Below are positions 42,321 to 50,619 of a DNA stretch of 64,000 nt, piece after piece (positions within the stretch are counted from its first letter, which is position 1; each line of letters opens with the position of its first letter). Source of the DNA: RFXV01 sp038150465 (GTDB taxonomy: Bacteria; Bacteroidota; Bacteroidia; Flavobacteriales; Schleiferiaceae); NCBI GenBank assembly GCA_038150465.1, contig JAYOTP010000008.1:1-64000 (forward strand), in the 5' to 3' direction. The notes below the pieces were generated by a model that had not been told where the DNA came from, made no database searches, and saw only the letters and a program-made list of their open reading frames with translations. A program made the position numbers and the translations under genes.

Positions 42321-42360
42321 TCACAACGAGAACAAACAAAAACACCAAAAAACACAGACT

Positions 42361-43020
42361 ATGGCTTTGATCGATGTAAATGGCAAGCGCTTCAAGAACT
42401 TCATGGCGAAACTCTACGGATGGGGAGCCTCAGTGGTGATCCTTGGTGCCATGTTCAAGATCCTTCACCTCGAAGGAGCGGACGTTATGCTCGTTGTCGG
42501 ATTGACAACGGAAGCGGTCATTTTCTTTTTCTCTGCATTTGAAAAGCCTGCAGAGGAACTCGATTGGACACTGGTCTACCCAGAATTGGCGGCGGGCATG
42601 GATGATGAAGAAGGAAAGAGATCCGATCTGACCGTCACCCAGGAATTGGACAATATGCTAGAAGAAGCGAAGATCGACAACGAACTCATAGAGAGTTTGG
42701 GAACGGGTCTAAGGCAGTTGGGTGATACAGCGGGTCGTTTGAACGAGACGGTGGATGCTGCGGCAGCCACGAGCGACTACAGCAATCAACTCACTTTGGC
42801 CTCCAAGAACATGGAGTCCCTGAACGCGCTTTATGCAGTACAGCTGGAGACCTCAGCCAATCAAATGGAGGCGCAGAACAGCTTGATGGAGAACATCAAC
42901 GGCGCTATGGAAGGCTCAGAAAAACTCAATAAGGAGGTACAAGCCCTCGCGGAGAATATGGCCAATCTGAACGGTGTTTATGGCGGTATGCTCTCAGCTA
43001 TGAATCCAAACAGATCCTGA
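42361..43020 (+). CDS. gldL: T9SS/gliding motor membrane protein GldL
   Basis: 219 residues. Two N-terminal transmembrane helices (about 20-37 and 40-60) containing membrane-buried Lys33 and Glu51 (VVGLTTEAVIFFFSAF), matching the charged residues of the GldL proton channel; then a long cytoplasmic helical region rich in Asn, Glu and Ala (coiled coil). With GldM it makes the proton-driven rotary motor in the inner membrane. Length agrees with the family (~215-300). Confidence 0.97.
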   Translation: MALIDVNGKRFKNFMAKLYGWGASVVILGAMFKILHLEGADVMLVVGLTTEAVIFFFSAFEKPAEELDWTLVYPELAAGMDDEEGKRSDLTVTQELDNMLEEAKIDNELIESLGTGLRQLGDTAGRLNETVDAAAATSDYSNQLTLASKNMESLNALYAVQLETSANQMEAQNSLMENINGAMEGSEKLNKEVQALAENMANLNGVYGGMLSAMNPNRS

Positions 43021-43065
43021 TCAGTCAGCTCATCCAATCATCAATCCATTTAAGACAGAAAAGAG

Positions 43066-44589
43066 ATGGCAGGAGGTAAGCTGAGTCCCCGTCAGAAAAT
43101 GATCAATATGATGTACTTGGTATTGACCGCCCTTTTGGCGCTCAATATCTCCAAGGACATCTTACATGCACTTTCAAAGCTGAACAGCAGTTTGGAAGGA
43201 ACGGCTCAGGTCGTTGAAGAGAAGAACTCAGATGTGTATGATCAGATCGAGGCGGCCTATTCGGAAAATCCGACCAAGGCAGGCCCGGCAAGGGAATCTT
43301 CAAAAAAGGTCAGAGCGCGTTCCAATCAGTTGGTCGAAGAGATCGAGACCATCAAGGAATCGCTGATCGAAGGCACAGGAGGTTACGATGAGGCGGGCGT
43401 AGAACCGAAGAAGATGGACGACAAATCCATGGTAGCCAACCTGATGCTCATTCAGGGAAAGGCCATGGACCTGAGAAAAATGCTGGACAGCTATCGTACG
43501 GACATGATCAAGTTGGTGCCGGATGACAAGGCGCTGCACGATGAGATCAATGCAGAATTCAATACGAACGATGTCAAGGTGGGAGATGCCATTTTGGACT
43601 GGGAGCACGCCACCTTCGAGCATTACCCATTGATCGCTGTTTTGGCCTTCCTTACCGATTATCAGGCGAAGATCAGAAATACCGAGGCGGACATCATTGC
43701 CGACCTCAAGGCGAGCATTGGAGCAAGCGACCTGAAGTTCACGGGTGTTCGTGCGATCGTCATGCCGAAGTCCAATTATGTCATCCAAGGCGACGACTAT
43801 GAAGCAGATGTCTTCCTGGCTGCCTACGACGAGACGCAGAATCCAGATTTCGTAATTGAGGGTCAGGAGCTCTCAGATGAGGACATCGTTGGTGGCGTGG
43901 CCAAGGTGCGTTTCCCTGCACGTGCTGTGGGCGAGAAGACTTGGGCCGGCATCATCAAACTGGTCACCAACGGGGAGATCAAAGAATATCCTGTAGAGGC
44001 GGCGTATAATGTGGCACCTCCAAGCGTGGTCATTTCTCCGACTAAGATGAATGTTCTTTATCGCGGTGTGGACAATCCGCTGGATATTGGTGTTCCAGGC
44101 GTGGATCCTTCCAAAGTGAAGGTGAGCGGTCCAGGTGTGCGTTCTGCAGGAAAGGGTCAGTATATCGCGGATGTGTCGGGCGTGACCCAGAAGACCATTA
44201 CCATCAGTGTCTCTGTCATCGACGATGAGGGCAAGTCAAAACCCATGGGCAAAAAGGAGTTCCGCATCAAGCGGGTGCCGGATGCCACGGGTTCTCAGCG
44301 AGGACAAAAGAACACCTTGCGTTCGGCTGGTTTCATCAAATCCAGCCCCATTCAGGCAGACCTGAATGACTTTCCATTCGACCTCAAGCTGGAAGTGGTT
44401 TCCTTTGAGATCGTCGTTCCGGGATTCCCACCGAAGAAAGTTCGTGGAAACAAACTGTCGAGTGATGTGAAGCAGCTGATCGACAAGGTGAAGAATGGCT
44501 CGACCATCGTATTCAGGGACATCAAAGCCAAAGGGCCAAAGGGTCTGAGGGTGGATGTTGCTGGTTTCTCCATAGACGTAAACGTATAG
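43066..44589 (+). CDS. gldM: T9SS/gliding motor protein GldM
   Basis: 507 residues. A single N-terminal transmembrane helix (MMYLVLTALLALNIS, about 15-33) inserts in the GldL ring; the periplasmic part begins with a helical domain (KILHAL-type region to ~220) and continues with three beta-rich domains (PKSNYVIQGDDYEADVFLAA, APPSVVISPTKMNVLYRGVDN, RNTLRSAGF-like to the end). It transmits rotation to the GldK/N ring. Full length by family standards. Confidence 0.97.
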   Translation: MAGGKLSPRQKMINMMYLVLTALLALNISKDILHALSKLNSSLEGTAQVVEEKNSDVYDQIEAAYSENPTKAGPARESSKKVRARSNQLVEEIETIKESLIEGTGGYDEAGVEPKKMDDKSMVANLMLIQGKAMDLRKMLDSYRTDMIKLVPDDKALHDEINAEFNTNDVKVGDAILDWEHATFEHYPLIAVLAFLTDYQAKIRNTEADIIADLKASIGASDLKFTGVRAIVMPKSNYVIQGDDYEADVFLAAYDETQNPDFVIEGQELSDEDIVGGVAKVRFPARAVGEKTWAGIIKLVTNGEIKEYPVEAAYNVAPPSVVISPTKMNVLYRGVDNPLDIGVPGVDPSKVKVSGPGVRSAGKGQYIADVSGVTQKTITISVSVIDDEGKSKPMGKKEFRIKRVPDATGSQRGQKNTLRSAGFIKSSPIQADLNDFPFDLKLEVVSFEIVVPGFPPKKVRGNKLSSDVKQLIDKVKNGSTIVFRDIKAKGPKGLRVDVAGFSIDVNV

Positions 44590-44593
44590 GCAT

Positions 44594-45325
44594 ATGAAAA
44601 GTCGCTTGATCTTACTTATCGCCCTGCTCTCTTTTGGTATTGCTCCACAGGGGATGGCGCAGGTCTTGACACCGGAAGATGACGGCATCATTCCGGATCC
44701 CCCCAAGTTCTATCACCACAATCGGGTGATCCAATACCCCTTTTTAAGAGAGGCGGATATGGTCTGGTCGACGCGACACTGGGAGGTCATCGACATTCGG
44801 GAGAAGATCAACCAGCACTTGTACTATCCAACTCAAAAGCTTCCAGACAGGAAGTCGCTCTTTGATGTATTGGTAGAAGGTATTCTCTCTGAAGGGACGA
44901 TCGTAGAGGTCTTCAATGACGACAAATTTGAGATTCCACTTACACCGGATGCGCTGGAGCAAATGATCGACCAGTACGATACGGTGGCTATTGATAACGA
45001 TTTTGGAATTGTTCGGGATGACCCAAGTACGTACATAGTAGATACCATTTCCATCCGCTCGAGTAATGTTCTGGGCTATAAGATCAAGTCGGACTGGTAT
45101 TTTGACAAGCAGCGTGGGGAAATGAAGAACCGCATNNNNNNNNNNNNNNNNNNNNNNNNNNNNNNNNNNNNNNNNNNNNNNNNNNNNNNNNNNNNNNNNN
45201 NNNNNNNNNNNNNNNNNNNNNNNNNNNNNNNNNNNAAGATCAACGACACCATGATGCAGTTGCTCGAGGCGCAGCAGATCAGAGAGAATTTGAGGAACTT
45301 TGAACACGACCTCTGGGAGTACTGA
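44594..45325 (+). CDS. gldN: T9SS/gliding protein GldN, interrupted by an assembly gap
   Basis: Signal peptide MKSRLILLIALLSFGIAPQG, then PPKFYHHNRVIQYPFLREADMVWSTRHWEVIDIREKIN, YYPTQKLPDRKSLFDVL and VLGYKIKSDWYFDKQRGEMKNRI, all GldN/PorN hallmarks; the C-terminus is NDTMMQLLEAQQIRENLRNFEHDLW. The central part is replaced by 100 Ns. As drawn the product would be 243 residues, short of the ~290-340 usual for GldN; the conserved segment expected after MKNRI (IIGIAP... through the DDLF region) is about 85-90 residues, more than 33 codons. The frame across the Ns is coincidental. The gene is probably intact in the organism. Confidence 0.93.
   Translation: MKSRLILLIALLSFGIAPQGMAQVLTPEDDGIIPDPPKFYHHNRVIQYPFLREADMVWSTRHWEVIDIREKINQHLYYPTQKLPDRKSLFDVLVEGILSEGTIVEVFNDDKFEIPLTPDALEQMIDQYDTVAIDNDFGIVRDDPSTYIVDTISIRSSNVLGYKIKSDWYFDKQRGEMKNRXXXXXXXXXXXXXXXXXXXXXXXXXXXXXXXXXXKINDTMMQLLEAQQIRENLRNFEHDLWEY
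45136..45235. other. Assembly gap (100 Ns)
   Basis: Exactly 100 ambiguous bases inside gldN. A round 100 is the usual placeholder for a scaffold gap of unknown size, so coordinates to the right of it are nominal. Confidence 0.98.
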
Positions 45326-45346
45326 TCAAATAGGAATCAAAAGAAC

Positions 45347-45369
45347 AGGCCGCTTATGCGGCCTTTTTT
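45347..45369 (+). terminator. Intrinsic terminator after gldN
   Basis: AGGCCGC (45347-45353), loop TTAT, GCGGCCT (45358-45364), then a run of Ts to 45369. It ends the porP-gldKLMN operon and abuts the ATG of the next gene. Confidence 0.85.
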
Positions 45370-46359
45370 ATGGCACATATACGGATCATTGGTGGCGGTA
45401 TCTCGGGAAGCATCCTGGCATTAAGGGCACATATGTCCGGGCATTCCATTGATTGGTGGAAATACGGCAGGCCCTCTGCATCACTTGCAGCCTCGGGTAT
45501 TTACAATCCGATCGTTTTGAAACGATTGAAGCTGGTTTGGCGCGCGGCTGAATTGAGCCGTTGTGCCGAGCAGTTCTATGCAGATACCAATTCCCTTCTT
45601 GGAAGCGAATGGGCGGCACCGATCCCGATATGGCATCGGATGCAGGAAGAGGGCAAGATCAATGACTGGGAAGCGCTGAGCACGGATGCAGGCTTTGCGG
45701 ACTTTTTGGGCCCGATCCATGGCAAGAGCGAGGTATATGGTGAACTTAAAAAAGCAGGACGATTGTTGGTCGCCCCTTGGTTGGACGATGTGGAACAATT
45801 CATGACAGAGCGGCATCGGGTCGAAAACAAAAAATGGTCTGTGGACGAGCATTTGGATGGCACGGCCACAGTGCTTTGCACGGGATGGAAGACAGATGGC
45901 CTGCCCTATGGAATACCGGAAAACGCCATGGCACCTGTCAAGGGCGAGGTGCTGACACTCCGGTTACCGGGCTATCCTCATTCGGAGAAGATCGTCCACG
46001 GAGGTGTATTCATCATGCCTTTGGGTGATGAGCTGTATAAAGTGGGGGCCACCTATTCCTGGGATCCACTGGATGAGCGGCCCAGTGATCAAGGAAGAGA
46101 TTGGCTGCTTGAACGGCTGGCCAAATTATGGCCCGGGCCGGTGGAACAAATTAGGCACGAGGCAGCGGTCCGACCAGCCGTCCGGGACCGAAAACCCATC
46201 CTGGGATCGGTGGACGGCCACAAGGGGCTCTATGTCTTCAACGGTATGGGCAGTCGGGGAACCTTGCTGGCGCCTTTACTGAGTCAGTGGATGCTCGATC
46301 ACATCTTTCACTCCGTACCCTTGCCTTCGGAGGTCGATCTAAGGCGCTTTTCCGAATAG
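45370..46359 (+). CDS. FAD-dependent oxidoreductase (DAO/glycine-oxidase-like)
   Basis: 329 residues. N-terminal FAD-binding Rossmann motif MAHIRIIGGGISGSILALRA and a C-terminal GLYVFNGMGSRGTLLAPLLS typical of the DAO fold; GEVLTLRLPGY in the middle. It probably oxidises an amine or amino acid, or resembles the MnmC C-terminal module. The ATG immediately follows the terminator T-run of gldN, so no leader is available unless transcription starts at the gene itself; the Rossmann motif excludes a later start. Its 3' end overlaps the convergent DUF983 gene by 52 bases. Confidence 0.8.
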   Translation: MAHIRIIGGGISGSILALRAHMSGHSIDWWKYGRPSASLAASGIYNPIVLKRLKLVWRAAELSRCAEQFYADTNSLLGSEWAAPIPIWHRMQEEGKINDWEALSTDAGFADFLGPIHGKSEVYGELKKAGRLLVAPWLDDVEQFMTERHRVENKKWSVDEHLDGTATVLCTGWKTDGLPYGIPENAMAPVKGEVLTLRLPGYPHSEKIVHGGVFIMPLGDELYKVGATYSWDPLDERPSDQGRDWLLERLAKLWPGPVEQIRHEAAVRPAVRDRKPILGSVDGHKGLYVFNGMGSRGTLLAPLLSQWMLDHIFHSVPLPSEVDLRRFSE

Positions 46360-46724
46360 GAGGGATCGTAAGAGACGAACAGATTGATCCACGTCGAACG
46401 ACTGAGCCTGAAGATCCAGGGGCTGGCCAGCAATTGCACCAGGGCGAGGGTGCCAACGGTGGTCCAAATGCCATAGCCAAGAAGGAGATCGACCAATACA
46501 AAGACCGCAACGAATACGGCCACTCCGTAGGCATAGCTGATGTACATGCTCCCGTAGAAAAAGGAAGGTTCACGCTCGAATTTCAGGTCGCATACCTTGC
46601 AGTGTTCGGGCATCTTGCTCAGTTCCTTCAGGGGGAACGGACTTCTGTTTATGAACAGGTCCGAACCGTGGCAGCGAGGGCACTTCAACCGAAGAATGCT
46701 GTACAGGCGTTTTCCTTTTTTCAT
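46308..46724 (-). CDS. DUF983 family membrane protein
   Basis: 138 residues. Starts at 46724 (MKKGKRLYSILRLKCPRCHG). An N-terminal zinc-ribbon-like pair CPRC and CKVC (about residues 15-50) is followed by two transmembrane helices (AYGVAVFVAVFVLVDLLLGY; VGTLALVQLLASPWIF). Matches the DUF983 family, of unknown function, common in Bacteroidota. A -7 box lies only 6 bases upstream of the ATG. The last 52 bases overlap the end of the convergent oxidoreductase gene. Confidence 0.88.
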   Translation of the reverse strand: MKKGKRLYSILRLKCPRCHGSDLFINRSPFPLKELSKMPEHCKVCDLKFEREPSFFYGSMYISYAYGVAVFVAVFVLVDLLLGYGIWTTVGTLALVQLLASPWIFRLSRSTWINLFVSYDPSYSEKRLRSTSEGKGTE

Positions 46725-46730
46725 ACGATA

Positions 46731-46738
46731 CAAAAGTA
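46731..46738 (-). promoter_or_regulatory. -7 box TACTTTTG next to the DUF983 start
   Basis: Exact TAnnTTTG on the minus strand, separated from the ATG at 46724 by six bases. If used, the transcript would be essentially leaderless. Confidence 0.45.
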
Positions 46739-46762
46739 CAGCGGTCGGCCCTTGCGCCTTCA

Positions 46763-46770
46763 TACATTTG
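46763..46770 (+). promoter_or_regulatory. -7 box TACATTTG next to the ABC-F start
   Basis: Exact TAnnTTTG four bases before the GTG at 46775. Together with the opposing box at 46731 it forms a compact 50-base divergent promoter region. Confidence 0.45.
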
Positions 46771-46774
46771 CCGC

Positions 46775-48718
46775 GTGGTTTCACTCAACAAGGTCACCCT
46801 CGATTTTACGGACAAGACCCTTTTCAATGAGATCGGTTTCCTGATCACAAGGGAAGATCGCATTGGATTGGTCGGGCGCAACGGAGCGGGCAAATCTACC
46901 CTTCTGAAGGTGTTGGCCCGTGAACAGGAGATCGATAAGGGCGAAGTGGCTGTTCAGTCGGGATGCAGCATCGGATATCTGCCCCAGGAACTCGATCTGT
47001 TGGATCGGTATTCCTTGATGGGGGAGATGGAGCAGGCCATGCCGGAACTCGTTGAATTGGAGCAGCAACTCGCCCGAATCAATTCGGAAATGAGCGAGCG
47101 GAGCGATTATGAGTCGGAGGCCTATATGCAGCTCATTCAGGACCTGAATGATCATACTGAGCGCTATGGCATGCTGGGCGGATACACCTTTCGCGCAGAG
47201 ATAGAAAAGATCTTGAAGGGTCTTGGATTCAAGGCGGCTGATTTTGAAGCACCCACGGCCACATTCTCAGGAGGATGGCGCATGCGCGTGGAACTGGCCA
47301 AATTGCTGGTTCGTCAGCACGACCTTTTGCTGCTCGATGAACCAACCAATCACCTGGACATCGAATCCATTATATGGCTGGAGCAATTCCTCAAGGAGTA
47401 TTCGGGAGGGATCGTTCTGGTCAGCCACGACAGGACATTCTTGGATCAGGTCACCAACCGGACCGTCGAGCTCTCGTATGGCAAGGCCTATGACTTCCCC
47501 ATGCCCTATTCTCGTTTTGTCACCCAAAGGGCCGAACAGCGGACACTGCAGATCGCCGCGAAAAAGAATCAGGAAAAAGAGGTCAAGCGCACAGAAGAAC
47601 TGATCGAAAAGTTCCGCTATAAGGCGACTAAAGCATCTTTTGCCCAATCCCTGATCAAGAAGCTGGACAAGATGGAACTCATTGAGGTGGAGGAAGAAGA
47701 CCATCGGGAGATGCGGTTCCGTTTTTCGCCAGCCAGTCGATCCGGACGGGTTGTGGTCCATTGCGATAAGGTGAGCAAGAGCTACGGAGAAAAGGATGTG
47801 TTGAGCTCTGTGGACCTTCGGCTGGAACGCGGTGAGCGCATTGCCTTCGTGGGCCAGAACGGCCAGGGAAAATCCACTTTGGTAAAGATCATCATTGGGC
47901 AACTGCAGGCAGAGGGTCTTGTGGAATTGGGCCATCAGGTGGAGCTGGGCTACTATGCGCAGAACCAGACCGATGAATTGAATGGGGAGATCAGCCTCCT
48001 TCAGACCATTGAGGACGCAGCGCCTGAATCCGTGCGTCCACGTGCGAGGGATCTGTTGGGTTCTTTTTTGTTCAGCGGCGAGGAGGTAGAGAAAAAAGTG
48101 AAGGTTCTCAGTGGTGGGGAGAAGGGAAGATTGGCCTTGTGCAAGATGTTGCTTCAGCCCATCAATTTTCTGGTGATGGACGAACCGACAAATCATCTGG
48201 ACATGCGTGCCAAGGATGTTCTGAAAAGGTCTTTGCAGCAATTTGATGGAACACTGCTCGTGGTTTCACACGACCGGGAATTCCTGGAGGGACTGACAGA
48301 CAGGACGATCGAGTTTGCAGAGGGCAAGATCAAGGAACATCTGGGAGGCATTGAGGCATTTCTTGAGGCAAGAAAGGCCCGGGACTTTCGGCAGATCGAA
48401 GCAAGGACCAAAGAGAAGACCAAGGCAGAGGAACAGCCAGCCAGGGAGAATTACAAGGAGCGAAAAAAGCGTGAAAAGGCCCTTAGGAAGCTGGAGAACC
48501 GATTCGCTCAGCTCACCGAAGAGGTGCATCAAAAGGAGGAGGAGCTCAAGCAATGGGATGCCCAGCTTTCCGACCCAGAGTCCTTCAAGGTCTTGAGCGC
48601 AGAAGAGGGATTCTATGATCGCTATGAAAAGGCCAAAGGAGAATTGGACCGGCTCATGGAGGAGTGGATGGAGGCCGAGGAAGTATTGAAGGAGGCTCAA
48701 AAAAAGACCGATACATGA
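46775..48718 (+). CDS. ABC-F family ATP-binding protein
   Basis: 647 residues, two ABC domains without membrane segments. Domain 1: Walker A GLVGRNGAGKSTLLK, signature SGGWRMRVELAK, Walker B LLLLDEPTNHLD. Domain 2: VGQNGQGKSTLVK, LSGGEKGRLALCK, LVMDEPTNHLD. A linker of ~90 residues carries RFRYKATKASFAQSLIKKLDKME, and a C-terminal coiled coil of ~110 residues ends the protein (Uup-like layout). ABC-F proteins act on the ribosomal E site or on DNA structures; the C-terminal coil recalls Uup. GTG start at 46775; the next gene starts within its stop (ATGA). Confidence 0.93.
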   Translation: MVSLNKVTLDFTDKTLFNEIGFLITREDRIGLVGRNGAGKSTLLKVLAREQEIDKGEVAVQSGCSIGYLPQELDLLDRYSLMGEMEQAMPELVELEQQLARINSEMSERSDYESEAYMQLIQDLNDHTERYGMLGGYTFRAEIEKILKGLGFKAADFEAPTATFSGGWRMRVELAKLLVRQHDLLLLDEPTNHLDIESIIWLEQFLKEYSGGIVLVSHDRTFLDQVTNRTVELSYGKAYDFPMPYSRFVTQRAEQRTLQIAAKKNQEKEVKRTEELIEKFRYKATKASFAQSLIKKLDKMELIEVEEEDHREMRFRFSPASRSGRVVVHCDKVSKSYGEKDVLSSVDLRLERGERIAFVGQNGQGKSTLVKIIIGQLQAEGLVELGHQVELGYYAQNQTDELNGEISLLQTIEDAAPESVRPRARDLLGSFLFSGEEVEKKVKVLSGGEKGRLALCKMLLQPINFLVMDEPTNHLDMRAKDVLKRSLQQFDGTLLVVSHDREFLEGLTDRTIEFAEGKIKEHLGGIEAFLEARKARDFRQIEARTKEKTKAEEQPARENYKERKKREKALRKLENRFAQLTEEVHQKEEELKQWDAQLSDPESFKVLSAEEGFYDRYEKAKGELDRLMEEWMEAEEVLKEAQKKTDT

Positions 48719-49965
48719 AGATCGTCCAAGAGCGATTTCATCGGGCGAGCCTCCCGAACGGACTGCGCATCCTTCACCAGCAGACCAGAGGACCTGTTTG
48801 TCATCTGGCGATCATCGTCCGCGCTGGATCGAGAGATGAACAAGAGCAGGAGCAGGGTCTCGCGCACTTCGTTGAGCATTGCCTTTTCAAGGGAACAGCG
48901 CACCGGAAGACCTATCATATCCTGAGCCGTCTGGACGATATCGGAGGAGAGCTCAATGCCTTCACTGGGAAAGAGGACACCACCCTTTATGCGACCGTTC
49001 TGGATCCGTACTTCCGTCGTGCGGCCGAACTGCTGGTGGATATCGCTTTTCATTCCACATTCCCTGATCGGGAGATCAGCAAGGAGAAGGATGTTGTGGT
49101 CGATGAGATCCATGCCTATGCAGACAGCCCTTCCGATCATATTTTCGACCTCTTCGATGAGTTGATCTTTCCCGATCATCCCTTAGGTCGAAATATTCTG
49201 GGTACACCAAAGTCCGTACGCTCTTTTAGCCGGAGCCAGCTTTTGGAATTCATCGAGCGCCTTTACCGAACCGACCGGATCGTCCTGGCCACAGCGGGTC
49301 CTATGAGTGGAGAAAAGGTGGAGCGTATCTGGAGCGCTCTTTTGGACGACAGCCTGCCTGAAGCCAGCACTGTTGGAAGAAAGGGTGCAGGAGCGCACAA
49401 GGCCGTTCATGCCCAAAGAGAAACGGCCCAGTCACAGACCCATTGCATACTGGGGAATCGTGCATTCGGAGGCGAAGAGGATCATTCCCTGGCCTTTCAT
49501 CTGCTGAACAATATTTTGGGTGGCCCCACAATGAACAATCGACTCAATCTGCGCATTCGTGAGCGGTTCGGACTGACCTATCACCTGGAGTCGTTCTACA
49601 CGCCCTACACAGACGTGGGGTCCTGGGGCGTATACTTGAGCACGGAACCCGGACATGCAGAAAGGGTGGTTCGATTGGTGCACAAGGAGTTGAAGGAATT
49701 GCGCGAACGTGCGCTGGGCACTTTGCAACTCAGTCGGGCCAAGAAACAAGTGCAAGGGCAGATCGCGATGGCTCAGGAGAATGCAGGCAGTTCTGTGGGT
49801 TCGGCCGCCCGTTCGCTCCTTCACAGGGGAAGTATTGAGCCCCTGGAACAGATCATGGAGCGCATCGATCGAATTTCATCCACTGAGCTGTTGGAGGTGG
49901 CCAATCAGGTATTCGAGCCTTCTGCATTGAGCAGTATCTATCTTCGGGGCCAAGGGTCCACCTAA
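48715..49965 (+). CDS. M16 family zinc peptidase
   Basis: 416 residues. The inverted zinc motif HFVEH (in GLAHFVEHCLFKGTAHR) with the downstream Glu in VVDEIHAYADSP gives an HxxEH...E site. The second half contains GGPTMNNRLNLRIRERFGLTYHLESFY, the partner-domain Arg-Tyr region, on the same chain. No signal peptide, so cytoplasmic like PqqL/YmxG-type processing peptidases. Start ATG 48715 overlaps the ABC-F stop; a longer frame upstream is inside the ABC-F gene. Confidence 0.92.
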   Translation: MKIVQERFHRASLPNGLRILHQQTRGPVCHLAIIVRAGSRDEQEQEQGLAHFVEHCLFKGTAHRKTYHILSRLDDIGGELNAFTGKEDTTLYATVLDPYFRRAAELLVDIAFHSTFPDREISKEKDVVVDEIHAYADSPSDHIFDLFDELIFPDHPLGRNILGTPKSVRSFSRSQLLEFIERLYRTDRIVLATAGPMSGEKVERIWSALLDDSLPEASTVGRKGAGAHKAVHAQRETAQSQTHCILGNRAFGGEEDHSLAFHLLNNILGGPTMNNRLNLRIRERFGLTYHLESFYTPYTDVGSWGVYLSTEPGHAERVVRLVHKELKELRERALGTLQLSRAKKQVQGQIAMAQENAGSSVGSAARSLLHRGSIEPLEQIMERIDRISSTELLEVANQVFEPSALSSIYLRGQGST

Positions 49966-49977
49966 AGACAAAAGCCT

Positions 49978-50619
49978 ATGGAATTTCCAGATCCGCTAGT
50001 GAATGCTTATGCCGAACGGTTCACCGAGCCCGAAAGCCCATTGCTGAGAACCATCAATAGGGAGACCTGGTCGGAGGTGCTGATGCCCCGAATGCTCTCC
50101 GGGCACATGCAGGGGCGTATCCTGAGTATGATCGCCCAGATGCTGCAGCCCAAAAGGATACTGGAAGTGGGAACTTACACAGGCTATTCGGCACTCTGCA
50201 TGGCTGAGGGGCTCACGCCAGACGGCCAATTGCATACGATCGATGTGAACGATGAACTGGAAAACCGTGTGCGTGGCTATTTCGCGGATTCAGAATATGA
50301 TTCGAAGATCGAGCTGCACATTGGTCATGCGCTGGAGATCATCCCGACATTGGATGAAAAATGGGACCTGGTCTTCATAGATGCGGATAAAGAGAATTAT
50401 GCAGCCTATTACGACGCAGTCATCGAACGCCTGCGGCCCGGTGGCTGGATCGTTGCAGACAATGTGCTCTGGAGTGGAAAGGTGATGGACCCAGAGGATG
50501 GGATGGATGCAGAGACTCACGCCCTGCACTCCTACAACCAGAAGATCATGAAAGATGAGCGTGTGGCCTCCGTGCTGCTTCCCCTAAGGGACGGACTGAT
50601 GTGTTGCCGGAAGCTCTGA
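49978..50619 (+). CDS. Class I SAM-dependent O-methyltransferase (family 3)
   Basis: 213 residues matching the catechol-type O-methyltransferase family: KRILEVGTYTGYSALCMAEGL (SAM motif I), DLVFIDADKENYAAYY (metal-binding Asp), and VADNVLWSGKVMDPE. Substrate unknown. It follows the M16 gene by 12 bases and ends exactly against the convergent rfbB stop. Confidence 0.93.
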   Translation: MEFPDPLVNAYAERFTEPESPLLRTINRETWSEVLMPRMLSGHMQGRILSMIAQMLQPKRILEVGTYTGYSALCMAEGLTPDGQLHTIDVNDELENRVRGYFADSEYDSKIELHIGHALEIIPTLDEKWDLVFIDADKENYAAYYDAVIERLRPGGWIVADNVLWSGKVMDPEDGMDAETHALHSYNQKIMKDERVASVLLPLRDGLMCCRKL

